Of a stretch of 64,000 bases of DNA, positions 23,445 to 58,880 are shown one piece after another. The notes under the pieces are model-generated. The model worked only from the letters and a program-made list of their open reading frames with translations, was not told where the DNA came from and ran no database searches. Position numbers and translations under genes: made by a program. Source of the DNA: Gibbula magus (Eukaryota; Mollusca; Gastropoda; Trochida; Trochidae); contig OW388305.1 in assembly GCA_936450465.1 (NCBI GenBank), forward strand, positions 39,570,687 through 39,634,686, written 5' to 3'. The number at the start of each line of letters is the position of its first letter. Position 1 is the first letter of the stretch.

Positions 23445-23996
23445 TACTTTCATTACCACAGTCACAAATTTCAGTGAAACTCATACAATGCAACCAAATA
23501 AAATATTGAATGATGACATCAGATGAAGTTTATATCAACACATGTAATATGAAGCTTCTATATGGTGTATATGCCTTTTGTTCATTAATAATTCTATGTT
23601 GGTCGAATTGACAAGCAAGAGTAGACATGATTCATATTTATTGCTGAATGTTAGGCTTTTTTATAACAAGGATAAACTAAATGTATTACCTTATAACTTC
23701 AGTATATTTGTAAAACAAAAAGGCACTCATTTAAATCGTATATCATAACAGAATAATGATAATGATATCGATATATGAGGTGAAATAATCCATGTCAAGT
23801 GCATGGTCAAATCATCAGGGGCACAATGAATCAAACTGCGAGAATGTTAATAGTTTGAACATAACTCAACCCACATATGGAATATGAAACGAATTTACAG
23901 ATTAAGAATGAATGTAAATCTATAAGCGGTAGACTACATTTCTTAGTAGGGATGTGAATTTATCAACGAATTGTTGACATTGAATTACTACGTATC
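23445..23996. other. Non-coding stretch
   Basis: AT-rich; nothing recognisable on either strand. Confidence 0.45.
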
Positions 23997-26435
23997 TTCA
24001 CTGTAAAAATGGTGTTTAGGGTGTAAACATAATACTAAGCGTGTACCTTGTCCTGTTTTTTTACACGTTAAGACCCCTAAACACGTTTAGCTACATGAAT
24101 GTGTTTAGCAACTAATCACGTTTAGCGACATAAACACGTTTAATAATGTGCTTAGCAACTAAACACATTCCTTAACACATTTAGGTAGCTAAACGTGTTT
24201 AGGGGTCTAAACGTGTAAAAAAACAGGACAAGATACGCGCTTAGTAATTTGTTGAGCTTTCAACCAAAACAAAACCATACAATCCAACACGCCTGAAAAT
24301 GAAAGCATTGCATATGTACAAAATATTTAAATCAATGAAGACCAATTGTATATCTTGTAAATTAAAATGCTAGATCAAATCACCTGTGGCTGTTGAAAAC
24401 AGTTACAAGTTTCAATGTTACACAGTCATCGCCAAAACATTCTACTACTAATGTTGTACTACTACTAAAAAGTATATCAAACAAGACATAAATTTGGTCT
24501 GCATTAACCTCTTTTAAGAAAATAATGATTCAAAATAGGAATTCCTCGAAAAGGTTATTAAAAATTATGTATAAAATAACCATATACTCCAAGAACACTC
24601 CTCCAAATTACCAAATATTGTATTTATAAGATAATCATTATTCTCATAATATACATGGATAAAGGTTATCTAAAGATAAAATATATGCCTGGACAATGTT
24701 CACTTGGCAGTTAAATTTTCAGACACAAATATTTTAAAATTGGTTTTAGAATCAAGGCAATATCGCGACATTGTTTAACAAATGATTTTCTGTACATGAA
24801 TTAATAACTAAATTAATCCTTAAAAATAGGCTTGGGTGCTTTCTGGATTTTTTCCAACATAACATTTTCACAACAAGTTTTTTGTAGTTTACTCCCTTTA
24901 AAACTTTTGTATTATATCAAAGGATTTGGAAGGTATTTGAGATTCAGGAAGGTCGTTTGTAAACTGCATTTTATTTCCTTTGGCATCCTTCACCTGTAAC
25001 ATGAATGAAGAAACGTTTAGTTTACCGTCGTAATGCAACATGACAAAAAAATAACACATTTTATGAACATATCGTGTCTCCTGAAAACAGTTTTATAAAG
25101 GAAGTAAAGTGAAACATGTCATAGAGTAACTCATTTGGGTATATACAAAGGGTTTTACAAAATTAACTGACATCAAATCCAGTGATGAAATCAGTTAAAA
25201 AAAACTTTAATGTATTTTAGTGGGACTTCAACGTTTTGTAATAACTGATTCTGTCAGTTCTTGTTTCCTACAAAAAGGGCAAAAATTGGTATAAAAAGGT
25301 CAGAATAAAATGGCAGATACAAGCAAATCTTTTACCAAAGCATATTTATACAATAGTTGGTCTTTATAATGAAAAGTAATAGTCTATATATTACTTAAAT
25401 ACAGTTCATTTGTGAAAGTTCTTACATAAAGGAATTTAGTTTAATATTTACTCACCACAACTGAGTGAATGCTTACAGTTTCTCCTATTTCTCCATCACA
25501 GCATCTTTCTTGTCAAGGCAGAATGTCATCAGGAAAACTTCTTCTCCAACTGCATAACACAGATACATCTAAATATACTGGTCTGGTTCAAATGAGCTAT
25601 ATGAGCATCAACCAAGTATTTAATGAACATATTGTCATATGCTTCTTTCAGAACTTATTTAGTAAATACAATTGTTAAACGTCTATACCCTTATTACACA
25701 TCTTAATTCAAGTAATTCAACACAACCAGTTACACTAATCAAACCTCACTACACTGGAATGTGATAGTAACATGTGGTTTATGGATATTACTTTATTTTA
25801 GATCTATAAACATTATCACAACCCTCATATATATCATTTATATAAATAACAAATATTACTTAAATATTTATGTTACTGTTGGTGCTAAGCATATACTATA
25901 CGTACGTGAAATGACTTGTTACAAACTCCTTTGACAAATGTAAACAACATAGAAAGCAATCGGAATCAGACGTTGTGAAATCTCAAATGAACCTACCTTA
26001 CAAAGTCTTGGATGGAACCATAATTATGTCGTTCAGGGAACATAGAGACATATATTCGCAGCAGCATCAACTTTTGGCATCATGCGCACTTCGAATGACC
26101 AGAAACGTGTGCATCAACAACGTGTAAATAGACAAGATGCTGGCGAAATATGGCGGCCACAGGGATACACATCTGTTCCTAATTAACTCTCCCGCCCAAA
26201 CTGACCAATGTAATCCGACCCATTGGGGAAATTCTCAAACATGTTTAGGAAAGTGTTTAGCCACTGGTGCAATGTCTGTCTAAACACTTTTAGAAATGTG
26301 TTTAAAAGCTATTCATGTTTTAAGAACAGATGTTATATCGTTCTTGTGTTTAGCTATTAAGCACTATCCTAAACATGTATAGCATTAAACATGTAACGGT
26401 GGTGTTTAATTGCTAAACGCGATTTTTACAGTGAA
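23997..26435. mobile_element. CACTG-ended inverted-repeat element, ~2.4 kb
   Basis: The left end TTCACTGTAAAAAT (23,997-24,010) has its exact inverse at 26,422-26,435, and both are followed inwards by GTTTAG words. About 240 bp at the left and 220 bp at the right are dense in degenerate GTGTTTAG or CTAAACAC words. CACTG ends recall CMC-type (EnSpm/Chapaev) transposons, but I see no matching target duplication and no transposase. It is a likely non-autonomous copy. Confidence 0.62.
24035..24244. repeat. Perfect-armed hairpin of GTTTAG words
   Basis: Left arm 24,035-24,094 and right arm 24,185-24,244 are inverse copies over 60 bp with about three mismatches. Both include TTGTCCTGTTTTTTTACACG and CCCCTAAACACGTTTAGCTA. 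It lies inside the left end of the CACTG-ended element. Confidence 0.9.
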
Positions 26436-27980
26436 TTTCTAAACCTATAGAAGTAGAATAATATGTTTATAATAAATTCGATTTGTTTACTACCTCTTAA
26501 TTATTAATATTAAATATCTCAACCAATTTCTACTTTATACTTGCCACCCTTCATGAAATAATCAAGACCATTCTCTGTTTATAGACATGGCGGGAAGTTT
26601 AGCGACCGTGTGAGTTAGTCTTATATATACTGCAATGATTTTCAAGATTATCGATTACTTTATGAGTTGATATATGGTGTCGATTATAAACATTATATAC
26701 ATTCATTCCTCGCTATTCCCTATCGATATTTCGTACACTTGATATGAAAATTAGAACAATGACAAGGTGTAACATATTTATTCAACGGTACCCCTTTCTG
26801 TAACCTGTATGCCTTTGTCACTGAAGTAGAATATAAGTAAATATTTTTTTATTGCAATTTTCCTTCTCTGTCATCTGCATGCCTTTATCACAGAGTTAGA
26901 GCACAGTCAAATGCTTTCGTCCAATCATATGATTGTATTGTGGTCACGTGGAGTACATTTATATCCCGATAGATGTACGGTTGTCTGGTTGCGTTCGGGT
27001 ATCATGCTCATAAAACTGGTTCACAGACTTCCATAAAAACAACAAACAATGTCAATTTGAATTTTTTATTTATGTGGATAATACACAATTAACACTTATT
27101 ACATTGACAAATGATATGCTGTGTTCCCTTTCCGAAAGGAAAAAGTCGCTTCCGTCTATGGGGGCCTTCTATGTTAAGGAGCTTGATATTCCTAAAAGAA
27201 GAATAAAATCATGTAACTAAAGCAAGTAATGTGAGGTCAATAGGGAATGTTCAAGTGTGTTTCATTTATATCATGAGTAAGTGAAACAACGACAAGCATC
27301 AAACCATGTTACCACTGTTTTATATATGTTCAACCACGATGTTAAACCTGAAATAATTCATATGCAATATAGACGGGATGCACAATAGCATATGCAACAA
27401 TAGATATTACAACTCGCATATTGATAAATACAGCTCAACAAATAAACAAAAATATTTGAAATACAAAAGACAATAACTTTTTTTAAATAAACCAATTTAA
27501 TGTAATTTACTTTGAATTTTAAAAATATACACTTTAAAAAGTAAGGAGTAAAAAAGTAAAGTTACCTTTCCTGAATGAATAGTGTACTTGTCCATTGTGT
27601 CCATTGTGTGAACTGATTCATTCTAAAAACCACCCAGTCTTTATAGGCAATGAAATGTATTACTGCTCAATGCTGCTGAATAAAAACGTGCTTAAATCAT
27701 GCATGTTCGTGATTCAAGCACGACGTTTATGCTGTAGCACGACTCGTACGCTTTATATAAAATGTACGCCTCATGCACCTCGGACAATTTAAGAAATTCA
27801 GTGCTCACAGTGCTGATGATGACGTCAATGTCCCTAACATTTGCATATGAAAATGAGAAATGTCAATGTTTTTCATGTTGTGTTCGAGAGAATGTTTCCC
27901 AAATTTGTTGACAATTCATTTGAAATATATTCATTTTAAGACATTTTCTTGACGACTCAATCATTTGACTGTGCTCTAGG
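26436..27980. other. Non-coding stretch
   Basis: No gene recognised. GAGCACAGTCAAATG at about 26,910 is inverted at 27,965-27,979 (CATTTGACTGTGCTC), and ACATTTATATCCCGATA near 26,956 repeats part of the following hairpin. This stretch may therefore be the body of an element whose other end is that hairpin. Confidence 0.45.
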
Positions 27981-28124
27981 ATAGATAGAGAACTCGCAGC
28001 AGTACATTATCGGGATATAAATGTACGGGTTTGAGAGGGTTAAGCTCGGCTGACGCCTCGCCTAACCCTCTCAAACCCGTACATTTATATCCCGATAATG
28101 TACTGCTACTCGTCCTCTATCTAT
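27981..28124. repeat. Hairpin with 62-bp arms
   Basis: Arms 27,981-28,042 and 28,063-28,124 are inverse copies. The inner 45 bases or so match perfectly (for example CAGTACATTATCGGGATATA). The 20-base loop is AGCTCGGCTGACGCCTCGCC. Confidence 0.92.
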
Positions 28125-28360
28125 TACATAGAAAATATATTTATATACCTAAATATCATTTTATTTGAACATAAAAAGGTATTAGATTTATAAACTGTAG
28201 AGCTGAACGTTGCATGGGTACTGATTATTTTGGGGGACATATGGCCATATTGTATCGCGAAACGGGTAGTACTTCGCACTGTATTCATAATCTAAAACCT
28301 CAAAGGCAAACAAAATGTTAGAGTAACATGCTGGTTTGTAGTTGAAAGGTATTAATTTCA

Positions 28361-28410
28361 AGTACTCGAGTCCGAGTCGAGTCCAACCCCTCGAGTACTC
28401 GAGTCCATTT
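28361..28410. repeat. CTCGAG-word cluster
   Basis: GAGTACTCGAGTCC-like words occur several times within 50 bases, some adjacent and palindromic. Confidence 0.6.
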
Positions 28411-28454
28411 TTTTGGACCCGTGGGAGCCCTAGGTACATGTAGGCCATCGGACC

Positions 28455-29301
28455 ATGGTACACAATTATTGGTCGTATCAAATCAACGAGCAGAAGACGT
28501 TGCTGGAAGAATTGCGGAGCTGTCATTCGTCTATATTTTGGAAATCGTTCGGCAAGATAGGCATTGGAAATGATCGGAAGACCCGCATCCCGATGGAAGT
28601 CGTAGATAACGAGGGTGCAGTGATATCCGACATTGAAATCGTGATAGAAAAATGTGGAAGGATGATAACAAAAATCTATACAGTGAAAACACCAGCACGA
28701 TGATCTTTGATGAAGTACACCTATACAAACAGTTAAATCACTGGAAGAGGATGACGACACAACAGCTCCTTATGACGTCAATTTTGACGTCACTTATATA
28801 CTCACTTTTAGACAAATCTTCTATTCCAGTTTTACGCCAGAAATTGAATATTTTAGACGAGCAGAAATGGTTTACCGAGCTATGGAACGATAACGACAAT
28901 ACAATCAACGGAAACAAACTGACGACATATCGCCTATATATAAGAAGGATTTAAGCCCTGAACCTTATGTCATCAACATATTGTCAAGACACCACCGCAA
29001 GTCCTTCATACGCCTGAGAGACTGCAGTTTGCATCTGTGTAAGCCGCCTACCCCAGTTCAAGACAGAGTGTGCCCTCTATGTCCCAGGGATATGGAGGAT
29101 GAAGAACATTTTATCATCACCTGACCCATCTACTCGGATATTATGTACAACGTTTTAAAAGCTGCAATGGATATGGATACATCTTTTACGCAGAAAAATA
29201 GCAAAGAAAAATATGTATTTTTAATGAAAAATCCTCAAATTCAAGCTCTCCTTGCTTTACAGGTGCACCTTATGGTATTTAACTATCCACTAATGCTTTA
29301 A
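28455..29301 (+). pseudogene. Internally deleted LINE ORF2 remnant
   Basis: The first part reads FWKSFGKIGIGNDRKTRIPM (about 28,540-28,600), then EKWKDDNKNLYSEN after a frame change. This is the usual linker between LINE endonuclease and RT. RT is absent: from about 28,810 the sequence continues with the C-terminal part, NKLTTYRLYKKDLSPEPYVI then VCPLCPRDMEDEEHFII, a C-x2-C knuckle (29,068-29,120), ending at a stop near 29,299. The deletion joint lies near 28,770-28,820. The phrase CTTCTATTCCAGTTTTACG just after the joint also ends the LINE fragment at 44.67 kb, so both are the same family. Confidence 0.78.
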
Positions 29302-29418
29302 AAACAATGTTTTTCACCTTTACTAAATAACTGCGATTTCTCCACTTACATTGAGTTGAAAAAATCTGCGAAAATGTATGTGTATATATTTCAATGAGAT
29401 ACATTTTAAGCCAGTTTT

Positions 29419-29990
29419 AGCTCATCTGGCCTGAAAGGCCCGATGGGCTTATGGCATGGCATGGTGTCCGGCGTCCGTCCGTCTGTAAACTTTTCGCATT
29501 TTCATCTTCTTCTCCAGAATCACTTGGTTAAGGAAATGTTGTGTGCAGACTCCTTGGCTAATGGGGATTCTAAATTGTAGATTTCATGACCCCGTGACTC
29601 CAAATGGGGTCACTGGGGTCACAACCCCAAAAGCCTTTTTTCATCTTCTTCTCCAGTTCCAAAAGATCTAGAGAGTTGAAAAGTTGTGTGCAGACTCCTT
29701 GGCTAATTGGGATTCTAAGCTGTTGATTTGGTGACCTCGTGACTTTAAATGGGGTCACAAGGGTCACAATCCCAAAAACCTATTTTCATCTCCTTCTCCA
29801 GTGCCAAAAGGTCTAGAGAGCCGAAAAGTTGTGTGCAGACTCTTTGGTCAATGGGGATTCTAATTTGTAGATTTGGTGACCCTGTGACCTCAATTGGAGT
29901 CACAAGGGTCACAACCTTTAATACCAATTTTCATCTTCTTCTCCAGTTCAAAAAGGCCTAGATACCTGAAAAGTTTAATTAGTTAATGTA
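29419..29990 (+). repeat. Dispersed repeat with ~135-bp internal units, copy 2
   Basis: Starts AGCTCATCTGGCCTGAAAGG, then the GTCCGTCCG run. About four units follow with TCATCTTCTTCTCCAG, GTCTAGAGAG, TGTGTGCAGACTCCTTGG and AAATGGGGTCACAAGGGTCA. Same family as the copy at 13.15 kb. Confidence 0.88.
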
Positions 29991-31100
29991 TATAAATCCT
30001 AATGAGCTACAGAGCCCATGGCTCTACTTTTCGGTATGTTTACTCGATGGCTCCTTGAAGCAACTGAAACTTCCGACATAATATACAGCGAGTGGTTATT
30101 TTATTAGTACATGTGACGTAAATCTCATACTTACATGTTATTTAGCTGTTGCAAGGATAATTTTCGCTGTACTTGTCGAACATCTCCCTCATATGTATGT
30201 GTGTATTAATTCGATTCTTTTTCTGTAAATTTGAAAACAAACTCTTGCCGTTTGCAAATACCAAATGCTACTACTGTAACCATGACCTAGACTTGATCAA
30301 TTGGACTAATTTTGTTTTTGTAGAAAAATATTCGCTTTCCAATGTTACGTGGTTTTTCCCAACAAGTCAAAGAAATGGCCTTTTTGAAAATGATTTTCGC
30401 ACATGTGCAACAATGCTTTGCGCTTGAAAATAATAGACTTTATAAATAAACATAGCAAAAATAGTGTTGCACCCCCAAGTTATTTCACCAGTAAAAGTTG
30501 TCTGATAAGAAAGTTGACAATGTTTCAGGACAATCAACTGTTTGATATGACAGAATCATTATCTACCAGTTTAACGAAGCAAATTTCATTCCGATAACGT
30601 TTCACAACTTCGTGATATTTGCATTCATAAAATTCTACTATATTGGTGATTCTACTATAAGGATAAAATCTCCATAACCACAAAGATATTTGTTTGAATT
30701 CAAAACATTTATTGGCAGTTTTACAGGGACATATATTTCATCAATGTCCTTTATGAACCACATTTAATCCATAAATGTAGCATCAGCGGGTTGGCGGTGG
30801 TGTTTCAATCATCCAATAATATCATCATCCGGACTGCAAATTAGTAAAAAAAAAGACAAAAGGCTTATAATAATACTAATTAATATTATGAATTTGTAGT
30901 AAAAGCATAAGATTAGCTTAATGCCTATTAAGTTTAACTGTTCAGTGTCAAAATGACTGATGTAATTCTTATGTGTTGTCATTGCTTGTTAATTTGCAAT
31001 TTGTACTTGTGTCGTCATTCTATCATTTTCTTCGTTGTTGATTTCATTGCTCGATTTTAAATTTCTGAAATCGGCCCATACATTACTTATACTTAGATAT
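29991..31100. other. Non-coding stretch downstream of the lectin gene
   Basis: No recognisable protein. Small open frames at 30,173-30,597 have no domain. Confidence 0.45.
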
Positions 31101-31102
31101 TC

Positions 31103-31108
31103 TTTATT
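31103..31108 (-). terminator. Polyadenylation signal of the lectin gene
   Basis: AATAAA on the minus strand, about 157 bases after the lectin stop codon. It is a plausible 3' end signal. Confidence 0.5.
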
Positions 31109-31264
31109 CATTATTGTCATATTGTCTCTAGTTTATGCTCAATTGATTCCAATAAAAATGTACATGACAATAAGCTGGCATTCTTGAGAAAAAATGCATT
31201 AAACCGTGATCTTTAAATGGCCAGTGCTATTAGCTGATGTAAATCGAATCATTGCTAAAATGTC

Positions 31265-54155
<22,891 letters not shown>

Positions 54156-54818
54156 GATGAAACAGGCTCTAGCTTGCTTTACTGATTCAACTATCTCCGA
54201 AACGAACTTGTCTCTTATCTATTAAACATTGCGAAGGACAGTGTTACCTTAGAGATATATTATGCATTGTATAAACATGCAAGAGATAAGTATTTTTCAA
54301 GCACTTGCATCAGAAAAATTGGTTCAAATAGTTCATACATTTTTGTAGATATGTGGCAGAGTGTATTATATTGCATTTAAGTGCGTTTTGATTGTAAATA
54401 TCCATTTACTAATATCTTATATATTTCAAGTGTTTTAAGTGTAGCAGCCCAGTAAAATACCCGAGAGCTTGTTAATTGCAAGCCTTTAACCATGTACCTT
54501 GCTATCCCTCTCTTTTGTTCTGTGCTGTGACTACATAGCCAGTCCAGCTTCTATCTATTGTTCTCTATTGTTAGGTAAGCGCACTCCACACTTTGCATGC
54601 CCTCTAAATCTATAAAAAGATAAATAATTAGCGTTTCATATCTACTTTATCCATATATGCATTACTTATATGGGAAATAGGGCTAGGCTATTATACAGTT
54701 AGATTCAAAATTATTGAGAAACATGTTAACCTTTGAAAAAATAAGATAATAAGAGATATCTGAAATTTTAAAGTATTTATTACTTGTACATACCCATTGG
54801 GTTCTTTTAGGTATGAAA

Positions 54819-55917
54819 TCAATATTTTATCAGGTCCCCGTTAGCTTCCAGGCAGAGTCTAACGCGGGTAGTCATACTCCCTATCAGAGAGGTTAGGGTT
54901 TCATGAGAGATGCTGTCCCAATATCGCACTACCTCTCTCTTCATATCTTCAAGATTGACAAGATTGACAAGATTGATAACTCTAATCTTACAAGTTTGTT
55001 AAGGAGAGAAGAGTTACCTCCCTTTGACTGATAACACCCCCACTCACCAAAGCAGTTCATGAATAAATAATTACGTTCAAACTGACATGAACATTTCACA
55101 CTCTCCTTCATCATCCCCCAAACGTTCTCAATAGGATTCAGATCAGGACTGTAGCTGGGAAATGGGAGTAATGTCACAGTTTTCTCCTGGAACCACTGCT
55201 TAGCGTATTTTGCTGTGTGTTTTGGTCATTGTCCTGTTGCAGAATCCAGTCATTTCCATAAAACACTTCTGCATTTGGAAGGAGAAAATCCTCAAGAATA
55301 TGTGTTTACCGTTTACTTGTCAAAACACCCTCAAACACGCACACAGGAGTCGTTCCTAGTAATGACACTCCACCCCACACATCAAACTTGGGACCGTATT
55401 TCGGCCTGTTGTACGCTGGCGCAGAATTAGATTTTGTCCACATTTTAACGTTATTAGGATACACCCGGACCGAACTTTCATCAGTGAAAATCACATTGGT
55501 CCAATCAAAGTTTTCATGGTCCCTACACCACGAAACACGGTTTTCTTTATGCTTATCTTTCATATCTGGAGTCGGTGTTCCCCTTTTTTTCTTACATCCC
55601 AAATCAATTAAATTGCGTCTGATAGTTGATTTGGAAACACATGGGGATCCTCTATTTAGCATTTCATACCTGATGTTGGATAGACTTGCTCTTTTCTTAG
55701 TGGAAGCCAAAATACCTAATCTGACACGATCCCCAAATTCCAATTTTCTAGGCCTCCCTGCTCCTTTTTTGTGCTCTATTCCAGCTCCACTCTAAATATT
55801 CTTCTTAAGTGTATACACAGTTGATAGAGGAGTTCCTACTCTTTCTGACAATGTATGCACATCAGTGATACCATTGTACAGCTCCAAAATCAACCTTCTT
55901 TTCTCTTCAGCAGCCAT
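54819..55917 (-). pseudogene. Tc1 transposase, DD34E, broken
   Basis: Starts at the ATG at 55,917 (MAAEEKRRLILELYNG) with a helix-turn-helix and GRPRK. A TAG stop interrupts it soon after, near 55,795. VIFTDESSV carries the first catalytic Asp (about 55,477). WILQQDND (about 55,240) carries the second, followed by a frameshift. YSPDLNPIENVW (about 55,140) carries the Glu. Allowing for the frameshift there are 34 residues between the second Asp and the Glu, as in Tc1. After GMMKESVKC a 117-bp insertion interrupts the C-terminus, which resumes as YWDSISHETLTSLIGSM and stops at 54,819. It would have cut and pasted TA-flanked elements, possibly including the MITE at 5.6 kb, but the terminal sequences differ. 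Confidence 0.88.
54975..55091. repeat. Copy of the Tc1 right subterminal region inside its transposase
   Basis: Nearly identical to 55,964-56,081 in the same orientation (both contain CTAATCTTACAAGTTTGTTA and TTCATGAATAAATAATTACG). A triple ACAAGATTG motif sits at its left edge. Confidence 0.88.
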
Positions 55918-56387
55918 TTTAGACAATGTTTACAAACATGTCGTCTGCTTAAAATTCAAGGGAGATAACTCTAATCTTACAAGTTTGTTAAGGAGAGAAG
56001 AGTTACCTCCCTTTGACTGATCACAGCCTTTTATCACCAAAGCAGTTCATGAATAAATAATTACGTTCAAACTGACATGAAAATTTCTCAATAATTATGA
56101 ACCGAACTATATGTATGTATGTTTGTATGAATGTATTTTAATGGCAGTTTATGCGTTGGTAAGCGCTTAGGCTAATCTTCATCATTAATATATGTTATTT
56201 GGCAGATGTAACTCTTGTGTCTGTAAATAATGCAGATCAGGTATATTGATCTGATAGTTTTCATTAGGGAACATAACTCACAGGTGTTATGTTAACTATA
56301 TTTTATATTTAAAACTATGTACATATCATATCATTCATTATATAGCACAAGTAAGTTTGTACGCTTATGTGTAACTATGTGATAGTG

Positions 56388-56388
<1 letters not shown>

Positions 56389-56447
<59 letters not shown>
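56389..56447. repeat. (TA)n microsatellite
   Basis: About 29 TA dinucleotides without interruption. Confidence 0.95.
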
Positions 56448-56449
<2 letters not shown>

Positions 56450-56450
<1 letters not shown>

Positions 56451-58290
56451 TGTTACATTTCTATAAGTAATATATAATAATCATTTATGCAAGTAAGTAT
56501 AGTTTATCTATTTACATACATCCATTGGTATGGCACATGTAATGATGTGCTTTGGCATTTATCATCATTCTATAGTATAAGTATTTATGTTTATAACACT
56601 GATGTTAAGTATCAGTTGGTTTTATTTATCAATGGTACATGTACTTTTATCATGCATCAGGTATGTACGTTAATATAAGAAATATTATTATCAATCATCT
56701 TGGGCATTTTATTTGTATTTCATTAGTTAGTCTTACTTAGTATTATCATTAGTTAATTTACAATTCTAGGTGTATAAGGATGGCCCGAGTGTCCTCGTAG
56801 CAGCAACACCTCACCCAAATACCACATATTTGGTAGGTTATTGTACCTTTAGTTTAGTATTCAACATTTATATTAAATTTGTATTACATGTTTGTATTAT
56901 GTAATTATTATCATCACGTGTACTCATGTTGATGGATTCAAATCATAATGTATGTACCATACCATGCTAACATAGTATATTATATTATTCTGTAATTTGT
57001 ATGATGTGTTATATTTATAAATGCGTTAGTTGATATATTATCACATTATATTATCATACATATGGTTTGTTTCAAATGTGTATTTAATACTGTGTTGCAA
57101 TGTTATCAAATAACATTTATCTATTAAAATATGGGTTATCCTGCAATTGTGTTTTATGCCTCATGTACTAATTGTTTTATTATTATTCAAATGTACTTAT
57201 TGTTTGCATGTATAGTTATGTATAGTTCTTTTCTACTTCATCTTTGTGTCTTGGAATAAACCGTCACTGAACTTTCACCCAGCGCGTTGGTTTTCCTTTG
57301 ACCAAGTGCCCTGCTACAAAATACACCCCCCAGTGAGGAGTCGCTGGCTAATAGGAGTGACACCAAAAGACCATCTACTCCTGTGAGAGACTCTGATCGT
57401 GACTCATGTTGACAACATGATGTGATCGTGAATAGATTGTGTTGAGTACCACCCATAGTACACTGACATTCATAATTTTTTTTTAGTTTAGTTTAGCTTA
57501 GTATTTAGTTAATTCTTTCATTATCTATGTAATTAATCTTTAGTTAAGTGTAAGTTTCTAACATTAGTTAAGATTAGTTAGTATCATAAGTATCATAAGA
57601 CAAATAGACAAATAGACATTTTCTACAAAAAAGCTTGTCTTTTGAATTTTCTCTGGAGGCCATTGAATTACAATCAACGCACTTACGAAAGTATCTTGTG
57701 TGTGTATATTTAATTGACAAACGTATTGTGTGAATGTCACATCTGTGCTGCAATGTCTCTAACGTGGCGTGATAAAAGGAGGTCAAAATTAAAACTTTAT
57801 TAACGTTTCTGGAAAGTCCGTATGTTCAGAATAAAAAAACGTTATTTAGAGTCAGATCGGTTATCTTATGAAAATTATAGTTGTATACTTTTATTGCTTA
57901 TACTATGTCTAAATCCAAGCTAATGCTTTATTCAACTGGAAAGATACTACCAGTGTTATTAAGACATAAATTCCGACGATTGAGAAAGCATTCCTTAGCA
58001 CGGAAATTTTCGAGTAGTGCCGAAGTTTAGAGAAAGAAGAACTGTCTGCCGTACAATAAACGGATAAGCGTTTTCTATGGATAGGAATATCGGGTCGTGT
58101 AATGAGATGTTTTACTCTTGCACATTACAACATCTTGTATACAATTTTATAATAAATAAGGAATTTGAGAAAGGGGTCAGGAGTTCCCCTTGCTAGAGCA
58201 TTTCCGGATCCGCCACTGGGTGCGAATAGATTCTTTGATCGATTTATGTTTTAGTGGCAGTCTTTTGATTAGTCATTACATATAAACGGT
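56450..58290. other. Non-coding stretch
   Basis: AT-rich with no recognised gene on either strand. Short runs of TTTAGTTTAG lie near 57,485. Confidence 0.45.
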
Positions 58291-58295
58291 CAAAT

Positions 58296-58392
58296 ATTCA
58301 GTTGACCCGGATATCCCATATTCAGCTCCCGGGCCTTCTAGTGAGAACGTAGGCCCAGGAGGCTGAAAATGGGATATCCAGGTTAACTGAAT
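58296..58392. repeat. Hairpin with ~33-bp arms next to the satellite
   Basis: ATTCAGTTGACCCGGATATC and its near inverse (GATATCCAGGTTAACTGAAT) enclose CCCGGGCCTTCTAGTGAGAA. It lies 80 bases from the satellite edge. Confidence 0.85.
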
Positions 58393-58469
58393 GTCAAGGT
58401 CATCAGTGGCTGAATGACGAACTCTCATGACGAGAGAGAAATTATATATAGGTGTTGTAATATGAAGCT

Positions 58470-58880
58470 GAAAATGTTTATTAGTGGATAGGGTTAGGTT
58501 TAAATGATGGTTAGGGTTCGTACGAGAGAAATGTTGTCAGAAACGTTGTTAAACCACAAACAAGACATTAAAACTGTCTTTGAAAGTATTTTATATGTGA
58601 GGTAGTCTATTCAGTCAAATGATTTCCCTATTGTTAAGGAATTTGAAAAATACTGTTTTTTGGCATTAGTGGAAAGGGTTAGGGTTGAAGGAGGGTAGAG
58701 TTCAAAGAAGAGTAAAATTATAAAAAGCGACGTTATACCATATAGAAGACATTAAAACTGTTTGAATGGTTTTTTTATTGAGCTGGTCCACTCAGGCATA
58801 TGATTTTTTAGAATGTTACGGCTTTTGCAAAAAAACTGTTTATTTCTAATTATTGGATAGGGTTAGGGTATAAATGAGGG
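58470..58880 (-). repeat. Satellite, inverted segment
   Basis: Slightly more than one ~372-bp unit in reverse orientation: GGATAGGGTTAGG, GGTTAGGGTTCGTACGAGAG, then AGACATTAAAACTGT and CTGGTCCACTCAGGCATATG. Confidence 0.9.

Larger units (their letters stand above)
54696..56109 (-). mobile_element. Tc1-type DNA transposon, 1414 bp, inactive
   Basis: The ends CAGTTAGATTCAAAATTATT (left) and TAGTTCGGTTCATAATTATT (right, inverse) match at 16 of 20, with TA on both sides (54,694-54,695 and 56,110-56,111). A transposase gene fills the middle on the minus strand. A 117-bp segment from next to the right end (55,964-56,081) is repeated inside the gene (54,975-55,091). Confidence 0.88.

Noticed and set aside
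28188..28760. 190-codon minus-strand open frame
   Set aside because: It is antisense to the LINE endonuclease-RT linker read on the plus strand.
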